Shown piece by piece: positions 24,017 to 33,005 of a stretch of DNA of 36,400 nucleotides (its first letter is position 1; every line of letters starts with the position of its first letter). Below the pieces are notes generated by a model. That model was not told the DNA's origin. It saw nothing but the letters and a program-made list of their open reading frames with translations, and searched no databases. The position numbers and the translations under genes are program-made. Source of the stretch: CAYMDS01 sp964576705 (GTDB lineage Bacteria > Patescibacteriota > Microgenomatia > Levybacterales > UBA12049); NCBI GenBank assembly GCA_964576705.1, contig CAZNVI010000007.1:1-36400 (forward strand). The letters are read 5' to 3'.

Positions 24017-24026
24017 CTTTTTTACT

Positions 24027-24440
24027 ATGTTTTTAGAAATTATTACACCTGAAAATACAGTATTAAAGGATGATGTAGATGAGATACAAGTGCCAACTAT
24101 GGATGGTCAAATAGGAATCCTTCCCCATCATGTTAATTTAGTAACTACACTTACATCCGGAGAAATAATAATTAAAAGGGAAAGAAAAGAGAGAGTAATA
24201 GCTGTAACAGGAGGTTTTTTACAGGTACACAATAATAATATTTCGATACTGGCAGATTACGCTACTTCTGCTGACGACATAGACGTAAATCAAGCAATTG
24301 AGGCTCAAAAACGCGCAGAAGAAATATTAAAAAAAGGACGCGAGGATGTTAGTGAACGCGACTTCGCAATCGCTGAGGCAGAACTCCGCAAATCCATACT
24401 ACAAATAAATGTAGGAAAAAGAAGAAAAAGAAATATATAA
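24027..24440 (+). CDS. atpC: F-type ATP synthase subunit epsilon
   Basis: 137 aa. The N-terminal beta sandwich (residues 1-85) shows MDGQIGILPHHVNLVTTL and GGFLQVHNNNISILAD; the C-terminal helical pair (about 90-137) is present and contains KRAEEIL and AIAEAELRKSILQI. Epsilon binds gamma and can inhibit ATP hydrolysis through its C-terminal helices. The C-terminus is very basic (GKRRKRNI). Last gene of the operon; it converges with the methyltransferase gene, with 15 nt between. Confidence 0.94.
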   Translation: MFLEIITPENTVLKDDVDEIQVPTMDGQIGILPHHVNLVTTLTSGEIIIKRERKERVIAVTGGFLQVHNNNISILADYATSADDIDVNQAIEAQKRAEEILKKGREDVSERDFAIAEAELRKSILQINVGKRRKRNI

Positions 24441-24455
24441 AACCCGGAAGGTTAT

Positions 24456-25340
24456 TTACTCTGCAGACCATCTGGCAAAAATTCCAGTTGATAAATACCT
24501 CTCTACTCCCTTTTGTTTAATTAATAATTCCCCTGATTCTATGGTTCCTAAAAAATTTAAGTCAGATAATAAGTTTTCAAGCATTATACTAGACGCACTT
24601 ATAGCATAAGCATTTATGAGTATAAATGAAGGCGTTGGTGATAACACCTGAGCACATAACTCAAGTAATCTCGGGAAATCATCATAAAAATCCCACCTTT
24701 CACCAGTAGGCCCGTGACCATAAATAGGCGGATCCATAATTATTCCATCATATTTCACTCCTCTTTTAGCCTCCCGTTGAACAAATTTAATCGCGTCATC
24801 TAGGATCCAACGTACAGGCTTATCAGTAAGCCCCGAAACTGCTTGATTTTCCCTCGCCCAGCTAATTGTGGGCCTTGAAGCATCTACATGGGTTACTCTT
24901 GCCCCTGCCGAAGCACAGATTAAAGTAGCAGCCCCAGTATAAGCAAAGAGATTCAAAACATTTAATTGCATGTTTCCATTCTTACTTCTTGAATCCTGTT
25001 TCCTAATTATTTCTTCTATCCATTCCCAATGGGCTGATTGCTCAGGGAAAACCCCGGTATGCTTAAAAGGAGTCAATTTAGCCCAAAGCTTAATATCTTT
25101 AAATGTCATCAACCATTTATCCGGTAAATTACTTTTTCTAATCCACTCCCCCTTATCCTTTCCCGTGAGCAAATCGTATGCAGCATCAACTCTCCCCCAT
25201 TCTTTATGATCTAACCCAGGCTTCCAAATACATTGAGGGTCTGGACGAGATAAAAGGCATTTACCAAATCTCTCAAGCCTTTTTCCACTTCCCGAATCAA
25301 GGAGTTCGTATTCATTCCAATCTGAACTTAAAATAATCAT
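24456..25340 (-). CDS. Class I SAM-dependent methyltransferase (RlmI/COG1092-like)
   Basis: 294 aa from the ATG at 25340 (a TTG two codons earlier is possible). The SAM loop is NLFAYTGAATLICASAGARV (about residues 128-147), followed by HVDASRPTISWARENQAVSGL, and the catalytic-type motif MDPPIYGHG with a final Rossmann part. This matches the 23S rRNA cytosine-C5 methyltransferase family RlmI/RlmK in its catalytic half, but the N-terminal PUA domain is missing and an unrelated ~120-residue N-terminus (DWNEYELLDSGSGKRLERFG) stands in its place. Substrate is unknown; rRNA is a reasonable guess. Confidence 0.85.
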   Translation of the reverse strand: MIILSSDWNEYELLDSGSGKRLERFGKCLLSRPDPQCIWKPGLDHKEWGRVDAAYDLLTGKDKGEWIRKSNLPDKWLMTFKDIKLWAKLTPFKHTGVFPEQSAHWEWIEEIIRKQDSRSKNGNMQLNVLNLFAYTGAATLICASAGARVTHVDASRPTISWARENQAVSGLTDKPVRWILDDAIKFVQREAKRGVKYDGIIMDPPIYGHGPTGERWDFYDDFPRLLELCAQVLSPTPSFILINAYAISASSIMLENLLSDLNFLGTIESGELLIKQKGVERYLSTGIFARWSAE

Positions 25341-25357
25341 AGTCAAGAACCATTATA

Positions 25358-25385
25358 CTATTTACCATTAACTATTTACCATTAA
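25358..25385. repeat. 14-bp tandem repeat upstream of the methyltransferase
   Basis: CTATTTACCATTAA is repeated twice exactly (two heptads per unit) just before the methyltransferase start, in the 117-nt gap before tRNA-Thr. Confidence 0.75.
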
Positions 25386-25404
25386 CCCGGATTAAATCTG
25401 GGTT
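25384..25404. repeat. Hairpin next to the 14-bp repeat
   Basis: AACCCGGAT and ATCTGGGTT pair (one G-T) around TAA. It lies between divergent genes, so it is not an obvious terminator. Confidence 0.4.
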
Positions 25405-25416
25405 TACCACCTCAAT

Positions 25417-25445
25417 TTGCCTTAATTCTCAAAATCTCATAAAAT
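25417..25445 (+). promoter_or_regulatory. Promoter of tRNA-Thr
   Basis: TTGCCT (25417-25422), a 17-nt spacer and TAAAAT (25440-25445). The predicted start near 25452 is six bases before the mature tRNA. Confidence 0.6.
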
Positions 25446-25457
25446 AAGCATGTGAAT

Positions 25458-25533
25458 GCCCACATAGCTCAATTGGTAGAGCAGCGGTATCGTAAACCGC
25501 AGGTTATCAGTTCAAGTCTGATTGTGGGCTCCA
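25458..25533 (+). tRNA. tRNA-Thr(CGT)
   Basis: A 76-nt cloverleaf including an encoded CCA end. Acceptor GCCCACA pairs with TGTGGGC, D arm GCTC/GAGC, anticodon stem GCGGT/ACCGC with loop ATCGTAA gives CGT (25491-25493), and the T loop is TTCAAGT. Unlike the Gly and Asp tRNA genes here, CCA is in the gene. Confidence 0.95.
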
Positions 25534-25549
25534 TGTAAAATGTAGAGTC

Positions 25550-25564
25550 TCCGCCAGAAGCGGA
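25550..25564. repeat. Hairpin downstream of tRNA-Thr
   Basis: TCCGC and GCGGA pair around CAGAA. It shares the word TCCGCCAG with the palindrome in the GT4 gene at 35687. It could end the tRNA transcript, but no T-run follows. Confidence 0.35.
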
Positions 25565-25626
25565 TTCGCCTAGGGTGGACAAGTCTCAACCTCGGCTCAA
25601 AATATTATTACTTGCTTAATACAAAT

Positions 25627-26454
25627 ATGGAAGATCTTAAAAGCTCACCACAAAAAGACGAAATAAATAACATAACTGATTTTGTTAAAATTAGAAAAAT
25701 AGATGAAACTGTCGAAACCGATATGAAACAAGGATCTCACTTAAGACGCAGCCTAGAAAACCGTTCTAAAAAAACGTTAATACTTACAGGCTTGGGATTA
25801 ACTGCGATTATTATACTGCTGATTCTTTTTGGACAATCGCTTTTAGTCAATTTCAGCGTCTTATTAGGGGATGCTAAAAACGGAGAAAATTCTGTTACTC
25901 AACCGATAGATAAGACCGATGTTAATTATATACCAGCACCGATTTTAAATCCTCTTTCGGAAGCTACAAATAGTGCCGAAATTACCGTCAGAGGCAGTAT
26001 CTCATCTGATACAGATGCTGAAATAAGACTATACTTAAATGACGAATTGGTAGATGTTTCTAAAATCGAAAACAATAATACATTTATATTCGATGGCATT
26101 GAGCTCATTGAGGGAAAAAATGAAATTAAAGCGCTTTCGAAAATTGATGAGAATATGAGTGACAATTCAAACATTATCACAATAAGTTACTTAAAAGAAC
26201 CGCCTTCTTTAGATGTTGAATACCCGAAAGATAATGCTGAATTTTCAGGTGAAAATAGCACATTGCAAGTAAAAGGGAAAACAGATAAAGATAGCAATGT
26301 TAAGGTTAATGAATTTATAGCAATTACTAAGAATGACGGTAGCTTTACATATAACTTCAAAATGCAAAATGGTGAAAATAAATTAATTATTCAAGCTATA
26401 GATAAAGCTGGAAATACAACAGGAAAAGAAATTAAAGTGACATATTCACCTTAA
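25627..26454 (+). CDS. Membrane-anchored protein with two Ig-like beta domains
   Basis: 275 aa from the ATG at 25627 (a TTG at 25612 is the alternative). About 50 cytoplasmic residues precede one TM helix (about 51-76, LILTGLGLTAIIILLILFG). The outside part holds two similar beta domains: about 105-195 (NSAEITVRGSISS to ITISY) and 198-274 (FSGENSTLQVKGKTD to IKVTY), with the pattern of adhesin or glucodextranase B-like Ig repeats: a polar GK/GS strand, NGSFTY-like turn, GxNxI and DxAGN. No catalytic residues are seen. A surface structural or adhesion role is a guess. Confidence 0.75.
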   Translation: MEDLKSSPQKDEINNITDFVKIRKIDETVETDMKQGSHLRRSLENRSKKTLILTGLGLTAIIILLILFGQSLLVNFSVLLGDAKNGENSVTQPIDKTDVNYIPAPILNPLSEATNSAEITVRGSISSDTDAEIRLYLNDELVDVSKIENNNTFIFDGIELIEGKNEIKALSKIDENMSDNSNIITISYLKEPPSLDVEYPKDNAEFSGENSTLQVKGKTDKDSNVKVNEFIAITKNDGSFTYNFKMQNGENKLIIQAIDKAGNTTGKEIKVTYSP

Positions 26455-26466
26455 GCGAATATGTCA
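26438..26466 (+). terminator. Hairpin over the stop of the Ig-like gene
   Basis: A perfect 10-bp inverted repeat (26438-26447 with 26457-26466) with a 9-nt loop containing the TAA stop. It leads into the repeat at 26463, between convergent genes. No T-tract, so intrinsic termination is not proven. Confidence 0.45.
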
Positions 26467-26518
26467 TCCTGAACGCGCTTGCCCTGAGCTTGTCGAATGG
26501 GTCGAAGGATCCCTTTGA
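26463..26518. repeat. Intergenic CCTGAGCTTGTCGAA...GGATCC repeat
   Basis: Contains GTCATCCTGA, CCCTGAGCTTGTCGAATGG and TCGAAGGATCCC. Fills the gap between convergent genes; related to 4016-4080 and 6693-6750. Confidence 0.55.
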
Positions 26519-26530
26519 AACTAGAATAAG

Positions 26531-27763
26531 TTATTCTTTAGTACGTACTGATTCTCCCAATCCAAGTATAGTCCACATCCAAAGCATAATAGCAGGATAG
26601 AAAAGTGAATTTATGAATAACGAATTAACGAACAAGCCTATCACTGAGGAAATAATAACCACAGAAAAAATTTTATCATTTAAGTAATCTCTACTTTTTT
26701 TATAAATATTAAAGTTTCTCTTTAAAATAACAAACCATAAATATAAATAGGTAAAAATACCTAATATACCAGTTGTCGCAAACACGAAAAGAAAACTATT
26801 GTCTGTTCCTGCCCCAGAATGCGTAACTTCCCAGTTTTTTTCATCTGTAAATCCGTATTTTTTCTGGATATATCTATAAGAATTAAAGCCGACACCGAAT
26901 ACAGGATTATCGTTTATTATTATAATTGCCTGTTGTAAGGATTTTGAGCGTGCACTGATGGAAGCAGTTCGCCAGAGCTCTACTCCGGCACTGCCTAAAT
27001 TTTTGGGTATTAAAACTATCCCGATTGTTAATAGGCTAAACGATAACAAGATTAAGCGCTTTTTATTCAACATCCAAAGACTTATAAAAATACCGGAAGT
27101 AAACATTAAATACCCGGATCTTGAATAAGTCAGTAGAAGAGATATAAAACTTAAACTAAATATTACTAATAATAATTTCTTATACTTATGTGACAAAAAG
27201 TTATTAGTTAAAATAATCGGTACAAGTAAAAATATAAATAAGTTCAGTTGGGTTGCAGCGAAATTAGGATCTAAAAATGTAGAAAATAGACGATATAAGT
27301 GATCATCCCATCCTAAATAATATAAGTTTCGAAGATTCGGATAGAATGAATACTGGATCAGGCCTAAAATAATAAATAATAACTGAGAAAGAATTAATAT
27401 TTTTATTATATTTTTTTTAACATTTAAATTCAAAGAACCTACAATTAGAAATACGAAACCATATATTATCCACCTCAATAAATAAAACATTGAGTATATT
27501 AGCTCAAAAGTTTGCAGATTTATGAAATTAAATAACCAAGATACTAAACAAACAAAAATAAAGAGACCAATAGGCAAAGTTAGATAAGTTTTAAATACTC
27601 TATATTTTTTGTTATAAATTATTTTTATTGACCAAACTAATAATATGAATATCAATAATAGATCGGAGAGATAAACCACTACACCTGATCCTAAATCTAT
27701 CCTCCCCAACTGTCCTAAATAAATTATAAAAATTAATAAGTAAAATAAATATTTTATTATCAT
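26531..27763 (-). CDS. O-antigen ligase/polymerase-like membrane protein (Wzy/WaaL family)
   Basis: 410 aa with about 10-12 hydrophobic helices. The Wzy_C-type signature is visible late in the protein: an IINDNPVFGVGFNSYRY stretch followed by a long external loop (THSGAGTDNSFLFVFATTG), typical of the O-antigen ligase/polymerase superfamily. Such proteins join lipid-linked glycan units to one another or to an acceptor. No outer membrane is implied in this lineage, so polymerisation or attachment to a surface acceptor is more likely than LPS ligation. Its ATG overlaps the stop of the upstream GT-C gene. Last gene of the cluster. Confidence 0.8.
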   Translation of the reverse strand: MIIKYLFYLLIFIIYLGQLGRIDLGSGVVVYLSDLLLIFILLVWSIKIIYNKKYRVFKTYLTLPIGLFIFVCLVSWLFNFINLQTFELIYSMFYLLRWIIYGFVFLIVGSLNLNVKKNIIKILILSQLLFIILGLIQYSFYPNLRNLYYLGWDDHLYRLFSTFLDPNFAATQLNLFIFLLVPIILTNNFLSHKYKKLLLVIFSLSFISLLLTYSRSGYLMFTSGIFISLWMLNKKRLILLSFSLLTIGIVLIPKNLGSAGVELWRTASISARSKSLQQAIIIINDNPVFGVGFNSYRYIQKKYGFTDEKNWEVTHSGAGTDNSFLFVFATTGILGIFTYLYLWFVILKRNFNIYKKSRDYLNDKIFSVVIISSVIGLFVNSLFINSLFYPAIMLWMWTILGLGESVRTKE

Positions 27764-28947
27764 AAATGTTTTCTAATTAGATTAATTACCTCTCCTCTAT
27801 AAAAAAATAAAAGAGTGATAATAGACAAGGGAATAATAATCTTCGGACGATATGAGACAGACGGCAAAAGTACAATATTACAAAAACCCAATAAAACCAG
27901 AACATTAAACTTTTTAAAATTTATGAAAAATAAAAAGATAGCAAGCATTAACGGAATAAATGCAGGATAAGAATACCGCATGCTGGAAACGATTATATTA
28001 TATTCATAACTTGTAGGTAAAAATAAAAAAATAATTAAGTTACAAATACCTATGACAGTCAGGAGCTTAAATCTCCCACCTGCTATAATTTTTTTACGCA
28101 AAAAAAATAAGTAATATACAAATGTAATAATCATTAAGAAGAACCAAACACCATATTCAGCAGTTACTGCATTGATGAATAAAAGAAATCTAGAAACAAT
28201 GGCTTCCCAAACTACTATATTAAATATGCTCCAGCTAGGCATACCTTTAAAAAATAGGATTGACTGGGGATAAATAGGATTCCCTGTTATGAATATATTT
28301 CTTAAATACCAACTCACTCCTAAAATAGATAAAGGTATAAAAAATAATACGACATTTACTAAAGATAAATATTTTCTTATCTTATTAAAATATATAATTA
28401 ACAATACTACTATAAATAAAGGTCCCGAATACTTTGTGCCTATAGTTAACCCAAATGCAATACCAAGCATTATAAATTGCCTTCTTCTACCGGTAAAAGT
28501 GTGCAGAATCACAAGTGATAAAACAAAAAAAATTCCCAACCATATATCAATAATTTGAGAATTAAGCCAGCGTATAATTCCATGCACACAAGAAACGAAT
28601 ACGCTATATATTATGCTTGTATCAAAATCTAACCCAAAAGTTCTTCCTAGTTTTATTAAAGCTACAAACAGCAATATCCAAGCAATTATATTAAAAATGT
28701 TTACAGGTAGATTTAAAAGCAAAAGAACTGAAAGTATTACCTCACCGTTACCCGGATAGAATCCTAAATAAAAAACAGGATCAAATATTTTCAAAGTTAA
28801 TACTGACTGAGCAATCGGTATATGATAAGCTAAGCTATCACCTTCCAGAGGCATAGTAGTGATTCCTTCGTATAAATGAGACATAAAAAGTGACATAAAT
28901 AAAGCAAAAAGTAATATAGATACTGTTTTGACATTTAACTTGTTCAT
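27760..28947 (-). CDS. GT-C-like membrane glycosyltransferase 1
   Basis: 395 aa from the ATG at 28947 (a TTG at 28956 overlaps the previous stop). About 10 TM helices. The first external loop has EGDSLAYHIPIAQSVL, where GT-C enzymes (PMT/ArnT type) carry the acidic catalytic residue, and a helix with LNSQIIDIWLG follows. GT-C enzymes transfer sugars from polyprenyl phosphate donors outside the membrane. Family level only. In a string of glycan genes, overlapping the ligase gene by 4 nt. Confidence 0.65.
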   Translation of the reverse strand: MNKLNVKTVSILLFALFMSLFMSHLYEGITTMPLEGDSLAYHIPIAQSVLTLKIFDPVFYLGFYPGNGEVILSVLLLLNLPVNIFNIIAWILLFVALIKLGRTFGLDFDTSIIYSVFVSCVHGIIRWLNSQIIDIWLGIFFVLSLVILHTFTGRRRQFIMLGIAFGLTIGTKYSGPLFIVVLLIIYFNKIRKYLSLVNVVLFFIPLSILGVSWYLRNIFITGNPIYPQSILFFKGMPSWSIFNIVVWEAIVSRFLLFINAVTAEYGVWFFLMIITFVYYLFFLRKKIIAGGRFKLLTVIGICNLIIFLFLPTSYEYNIIVSSMRYSYPAFIPLMLAIFLFFINFKKFNVLVLLGFCNIVLLPSVSYRPKIIIPLSIITLLFFYRGEVINLIRKHL

Positions 28948-28952
28948 AGAAA

Positions 28953-30578
28953 TCAATAAGAATAATACTTTTTATTCTTAGTATAAAGAAAGACTTTACT
29001 CACCGAATTAACATATAAGAGATCCCAAGCTTTAAACCGCTTTGGTAAATTAGCATTTTGAGTAGCTATATAATTAAATTTATCACCTTTTTTTACCCAA
29101 GATGAATCTATAAATGGAAAGTTAACGTAATATAAATTATGAAATCCATATAATAATACCTTATCTGAATCAGTAATATTCCTACTGAAGTATCCATCTA
29201 TATCATAAAAATCACCATATGAAAAATTAAGCTTATTTACCAAAAACGATTGTTTATTTTGAAGACCTACAAGAACAGGAACATATTTACTATTTGCCAA
29301 AGCTCTATATGTAATTGAGATACATGAAATAAGTATTATACATACTAATAATAATGACTTTAACGTCTTTTTATTTACCGACAATCTTATCACTTCACCT
29401 ATTAAGATGCTAAAAGCCGGTAAATATGGCATTATGAATCTCCCCCCGCCGGTTCTGGGTGTAAAATACCAAATTATTAATGCGATTACTGAGTAAATAG
29501 TGATCCACTTTATCTCAGACCTGAATTTATTGAAGTAATATATGACCAATGGAATACTTACCAGATATACAGGAGATATGGGATCTTGAGCAAAAAGCAA
29601 AATCTCTAGTACATCACGAAAAAATCGAATAGGAGAAAGAATGTCGGAAGCAATATCTACCTTGTAACCGTTAAAAATTGGATGAATAGGATTACCTGTA
29701 GTTATCAGCGAAAAAATAAGCCATGGAGATATAGATATAGAAATCGACACGAAAAAAATTAATAGTTCCGATAATACAATTTTTAAACTATTCTTAATAA
29801 TCAATTTTTTAAATATAATTAGCAAAGAAAAAATAAGAATCGTACCGATGGCCAATAATTTAACTGCTATAGCAAAACCTACCATAACACCGAGCACGAT
29901 CAGCCAATTTTTTCTATTAGTTTTTGACCATATCATGAATGCCCATAGTGCCATAATTTCATAGAATGTGCGAGTAAGATCTATATAAGCCGTAATAGAC
30001 TCCCAAGCAACTACCAGATTAGAATAAAAAATTAATGAAATTATTATAGAAAAAATATTTGAAAAATATTTTTTGGAAAATAAAAATAATGCAAATACAC
30101 ATAATATCCCAAAAGTAAAATGTACTATTTTTGCTACCATTTCTCCATGGACCGCTATTGAAACGATATAGAACATTTCTGTTAATTTAGGCATTGCAGA
30201 ATAATACAGTAATCCGCCGGGGATATAAAAAATTTTGTGTTGGTTTAAATATATTTTAGGTAGAGTAAGATGATACCATAGTGCATCAAACGCTAATTCA
30301 GGTCCTAAAGCTCCGACTAAATTTATCAGAGCTTGTAGAAGTAATAGACTTAAAATAAAAACAAAAAGTTTATTGTCTCTAAGGAATAGCCATAAGTTTT
30401 TTTGGGTAAATTTATAATTGACAAATATAAGTTTAATTTTATCTTTAAATATATATATAATTATTACTATGTATATTAAGGTAGTTAAAACTAGTAAATT
30501 CTTATATAGCAAACCCGATAACCCTAAAAAGAAAATAATGTATGAGTATATTCCTAGAGTTATTGCTATAAAAAACAT
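28953..30578 (-). CDS. GT-C-like membrane glycosyltransferase 2
   Basis: 541 aa, about 11-12 TM helices and a C-terminal soluble region (about 440-541). The early loop ALGPELAFDALWYHLTLPKIYL has the Asp expected in GT-C folds and is close to that of its neighbour. A SAMPKLTEMFY segment is the next conserved-looking part. It probably uses a lipid-linked sugar donor. A strong ribosome binding site AGAGGAGGT lies 4-12 nt upstream; that site also codes the Arg-Gly-Gly end of an overlapping 35-codon ORF. Confidence 0.7.
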   Translation of the reverse strand: MFFIAITLGIYSYIIFFLGLSGLLYKNLLVLTTLIYIVIIIYIFKDKIKLIFVNYKFTQKNLWLFLRDNKLFVFILSLLLLQALINLVGALGPELAFDALWYHLTLPKIYLNQHKIFYIPGGLLYYSAMPKLTEMFYIVSIAVHGEMVAKIVHFTFGILCVFALFLFSKKYFSNIFSIIISLIFYSNLVVAWESITAYIDLTRTFYEIMALWAFMIWSKTNRKNWLIVLGVMVGFAIAVKLLAIGTILIFSLLIIFKKLIIKNSLKIVLSELLIFFVSISISISPWLIFSLITTGNPIHPIFNGYKVDIASDILSPIRFFRDVLEILLFAQDPISPVYLVSIPLVIYYFNKFRSEIKWITIYSVIALIIWYFTPRTGGGRFIMPYLPAFSILIGEVIRLSVNKKTLKSLLLVCIILISCISITYRALANSKYVPVLVGLQNKQSFLVNKLNFSYGDFYDIDGYFSRNITDSDKVLLYGFHNLYYVNFPFIDSSWVKKGDKFNYIATQNANLPKRFKAWDLLYVNSVSKVFLYTKNKKYYSY

Positions 30579-30673
30579 AAACCTCCTCTACAAAATAAGT
30601 GATTTATGTAAAATAGAATAATTATAATAGTCCAGCCTAAAAGTAATAAAAGTGTTAATATTTTTTTATTCAT
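30566..30673 (-). CDS. Possible 35-aa hydrophobic small membrane protein
   Basis: A short frame starting MNKKILTLLLLLGW, followed by TIIIILFYINH and ending LFCRGGLCFL. It is one predicted TM helix with a basic N-terminus. The stop lies 13 nt inside the next gene (GT-C 2), and the codons for RGG form that gene's ribosome binding site, so its translation could couple to the downstream start. It may be a regulatory or assembly microprotein, or a chance frame in AT-rich DNA. No homologue recognised. Confidence 0.4.
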   Translation of the reverse strand: MNKKILTLLLLLGWTIIIILFYINHLFCRGGLCFL

Positions 30674-30769
30674 AGAAATTCCAAATATATTTGTTTAATA
30701 CAATATCCAGAATTTATTTACATTTATTAACCACAACGGAGATATAGACTAATTGACAGAAGTCATAAG

Positions 30770-31531
30770 CTAAGCTTTCTTTTCTTCCCATAATTTCCAT
30801 AGCTTACCTCTTGATAAAAAAGAATGTAAACTCATTATTAAAGCACTTATTAATCCACGAGTACCATCCAACACTCCTAACTTTAGAAAGTAATTTGAAA
30901 TAAATTTTCCGAGTGTAAATAAAACAATGTGCAATATGTTGGTTTTCTTATTTGCATGAAAAAGTTCCTTAGCTCTAAGATCTGTATAATAATTAATTTC
31001 TTCTAAAAATAATTTAATACTTTGGTGTGGAAAATGAATTAATGGACTTTTAAGTTGTCTTGTTTTGCCTTTAATATCCCAAACTTCATGCACACGACCA
31101 ATCCATTCGCCTGTATTTTTTCTTGCTAATCGTAATATATTATTATTGTATGATTCTCCGAAATTTAACATCTTTCCCCAAATAAAATCGTTTCTCTTTA
31201 CAAAAAAACCCGAGATATTCTCTAATGAACTGTTAATATTTCCTACTATTTCGTATTGAAGAGAATCGGTTACCACTTCATCAGCATCTATAAACAAAAC
31301 CCAATTACCTTTAGCTTTCGATATTCCATAATTCCTTTGAGCAGCAAAATCCTCGTTTAGTTCTCTTTTATATATTTTAATTTTTTTTTCATTAAAACGT
31401 TCGATAATCTCCAGTGTTTTATCTTCTGAAAAATCATCTATCACTATTATTTCATGACACCAAATCAAGGAATTTATACAGTTTTCGATATTTTTTTCTT
31501 CATTTTTTGTAAGTACTACTGCTGATATCAT
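30770..31531 (-). CDS. GT2 family glycosyltransferase
   Basis: 253 aa, GT-A fold. ISAVVLTKNEEKNIENCINSL, IIVIDDFSEDKT and FIDADEVV (the DxD that binds the nucleotide sugar with Mg) are all visible, followed by GRVHEVW, typical of the WaaE/KdtX-like subgroup. The last 50 residues contain a hydrophobic amphipathic stretch that may touch the membrane. It should add one sugar from a nucleotide donor on the cytoplasmic side. Separated from the downstream GT-C gene by a 191-nt gap (30579-30769) that holds the 35-codon ORF and otherwise nothing recognised. Confidence 0.88.
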   Translation of the reverse strand: MISAVVLTKNEEKNIENCINSLIWCHEIIVIDDFSEDKTLEIIERFNEKKIKIYKRELNEDFAAQRNYGISKAKGNWVLFIDADEVVTDSLQYEIVGNINSSLENISGFFVKRNDFIWGKMLNFGESYNNNILRLARKNTGEWIGRVHEVWDIKGKTRQLKSPLIHFPHQSIKLFLEEINYYTDLRAKELFHANKKTNILHIVLFTLGKFISNYFLKLGVLDGTRGLISALIMSLHSFLSRGKLWKLWEEKKA

Positions 31532-31534
31532 AGA

Positions 31535-32998
31535 TTATTGGATTTTTACTACCGAGACGTCATTCATTTTTTCAAAAATAGCTGTATTGGTGTATAGATT
31601 ATTTTTATCTTCCTCGATGATAACGTACTTAATTTTACCATTCTTAGAAATAGGTGATCCATGATACATAAAAAGATATATATAATTTTGAGCGTAATCG
31701 TCCTCAAAAGAGTCATATGGACCTACGCGTTTTAATGAAAATTTGTTTCTTTTCGCATCTTTTAATATAAACTTAATAACAGACTCTTGTTGTCGAAATG
31801 GTACGTAGTAAGGCATTCGATTGATTTTATCTTCAGGTATATAAAACCAATTAATCGAAAAATAGTAGTTAAGATTAACTATAGTGAATATTACCAGCGG
31901 CAATGAGACTAAAAATTTCCCATTTTTTTTATTCCACGCTTCCGCAATAAAAAACGAAACAATTATAATAGGGGCAGATAGAACCGGAACGAAATAATGA
32001 ATCGGAGGAGATCCATGAATAAAAACAGCTATATATCCCCATAAAAACCATAATAAAATAAAGATCAGAGAAAACGGAAATTTCTTTTTTTTATTTCTTA
32101 TATTAAGCACCTGCCAAGTAACTAATATACACAAAACAATTAAAGCTAACATACTAAGCCCTGATTCATCACTCACAACAAAACTTTTCGTTAAAAATTC
32201 ATATAAAGATGATACGTTTTCTTCAATTACTGCTTTTGAAACAGTATTTTTAGGATATAACCCTACGAATCCGGCGATTCGGTATGGTATCCATAACACA
32301 ACATTTCTTGTCATAGATAAACCTTTTGAAAGATCATAAATAATGAATGGCAGCATTGACACTAAGAATCCTGCTACTATCTTTATCAAGTCAATTTTAT
32401 TTATATGAATTCTTTTTAAGACGATTACTGATACTGCAAATGGAATTAGCATTATAGGCGTGAAATGAAAGCTGAACATACAACCGAAAGTCAACCCAAG
32501 CCAAAAGATATATCTTTTATCATTTTTCGAAAGCTGATATAAAAAAAATAAAAACGGGTAGACTAAAAGGCTAACTATAGAAAAAAACCGGCCGGCACGA
32601 GAAAACTCTAAAAATAACGGCGAGACCGCAATCAGAAAAGAGGAAATTATAGCTACTCTACTATTTACTATCCACCGAACTACTAAAAAATTTGCAACGA
32701 TTATTAAAACTGAAACGAAAGCTCCAAAGTACGCATGACTCAAAGGATTAAACCCACTTATAATTAATAAAGGACCATAAACCCAGTAATATATAGGGCC
32801 GAAATATAACCACGGATGAGATGTGGGAGGACCGAGAAGCGGAATTCTTCCACTTAAATAATAGTTTTTAATTTCGAGAAGATTGTGGCCTATTTCACCT
32901 GTAAAAGGAAAATTCGCTTCAACTCTATAAAACCTTAAAAAAACTCCGATAATGAGTATTAATAATATTAAATAATATTTTTTGAATATATCTTTCAT
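31535..32998 (-). CDS. GT-C-like membrane glycosyltransferase 3 (PMT/ArnT-like)
   Basis: 487 aa with about 11 TM helices. The first external loop FPFTGEIGHNLLEIKNYYLSGRIPLLGPPTSHPWLYFGPIYYW has the acidic residue and the PxSH-W-Y-GPxYYW pattern of GT83-like enzymes. The C-terminal ~100 residues are soluble and outside, probably acceptor-binding. Substrate not known. It lies 3 nt before the GT2 gene and 7 nt after the flippase gene, so one transcript is likely. Confidence 0.75.
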   Translation of the reverse strand: MKDIFKKYYLILLILIIGVFLRFYRVEANFPFTGEIGHNLLEIKNYYLSGRIPLLGPPTSHPWLYFGPIYYWVYGPLLIISGFNPLSHAYFGAFVSVLIIVANFLVVRWIVNSRVAIISSFLIAVSPLFLEFSRAGRFFSIVSLLVYPFLFFLYQLSKNDKRYIFWLGLTFGCMFSFHFTPIMLIPFAVSVIVLKRIHINKIDLIKIVAGFLVSMLPFIIYDLSKGLSMTRNVVLWIPYRIAGFVGLYPKNTVSKAVIEENVSSLYEFLTKSFVVSDESGLSMLALIVLCILVTWQVLNIRNKKKKFPFSLIFILLWFLWGYIAVFIHGSPPIHYFVPVLSAPIIIVSFFIAEAWNKKNGKFLVSLPLVIFTIVNLNYYFSINWFYIPEDKINRMPYYVPFRQQESVIKFILKDAKRNKFSLKRVGPYDSFEDDYAQNYIYLFMYHGSPISKNGKIKYVIIEEDKNNLYTNTAIFEKMNDVSVVKIQ

Positions 32999-33005
32999 GA
33001 ATTAA

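Noticed and set aside
24441..24455. Terminator between atpC and the methyltransferase
   Set aside because: Only AACC/GGTT with a 5-nt loop can form; too weak to call.
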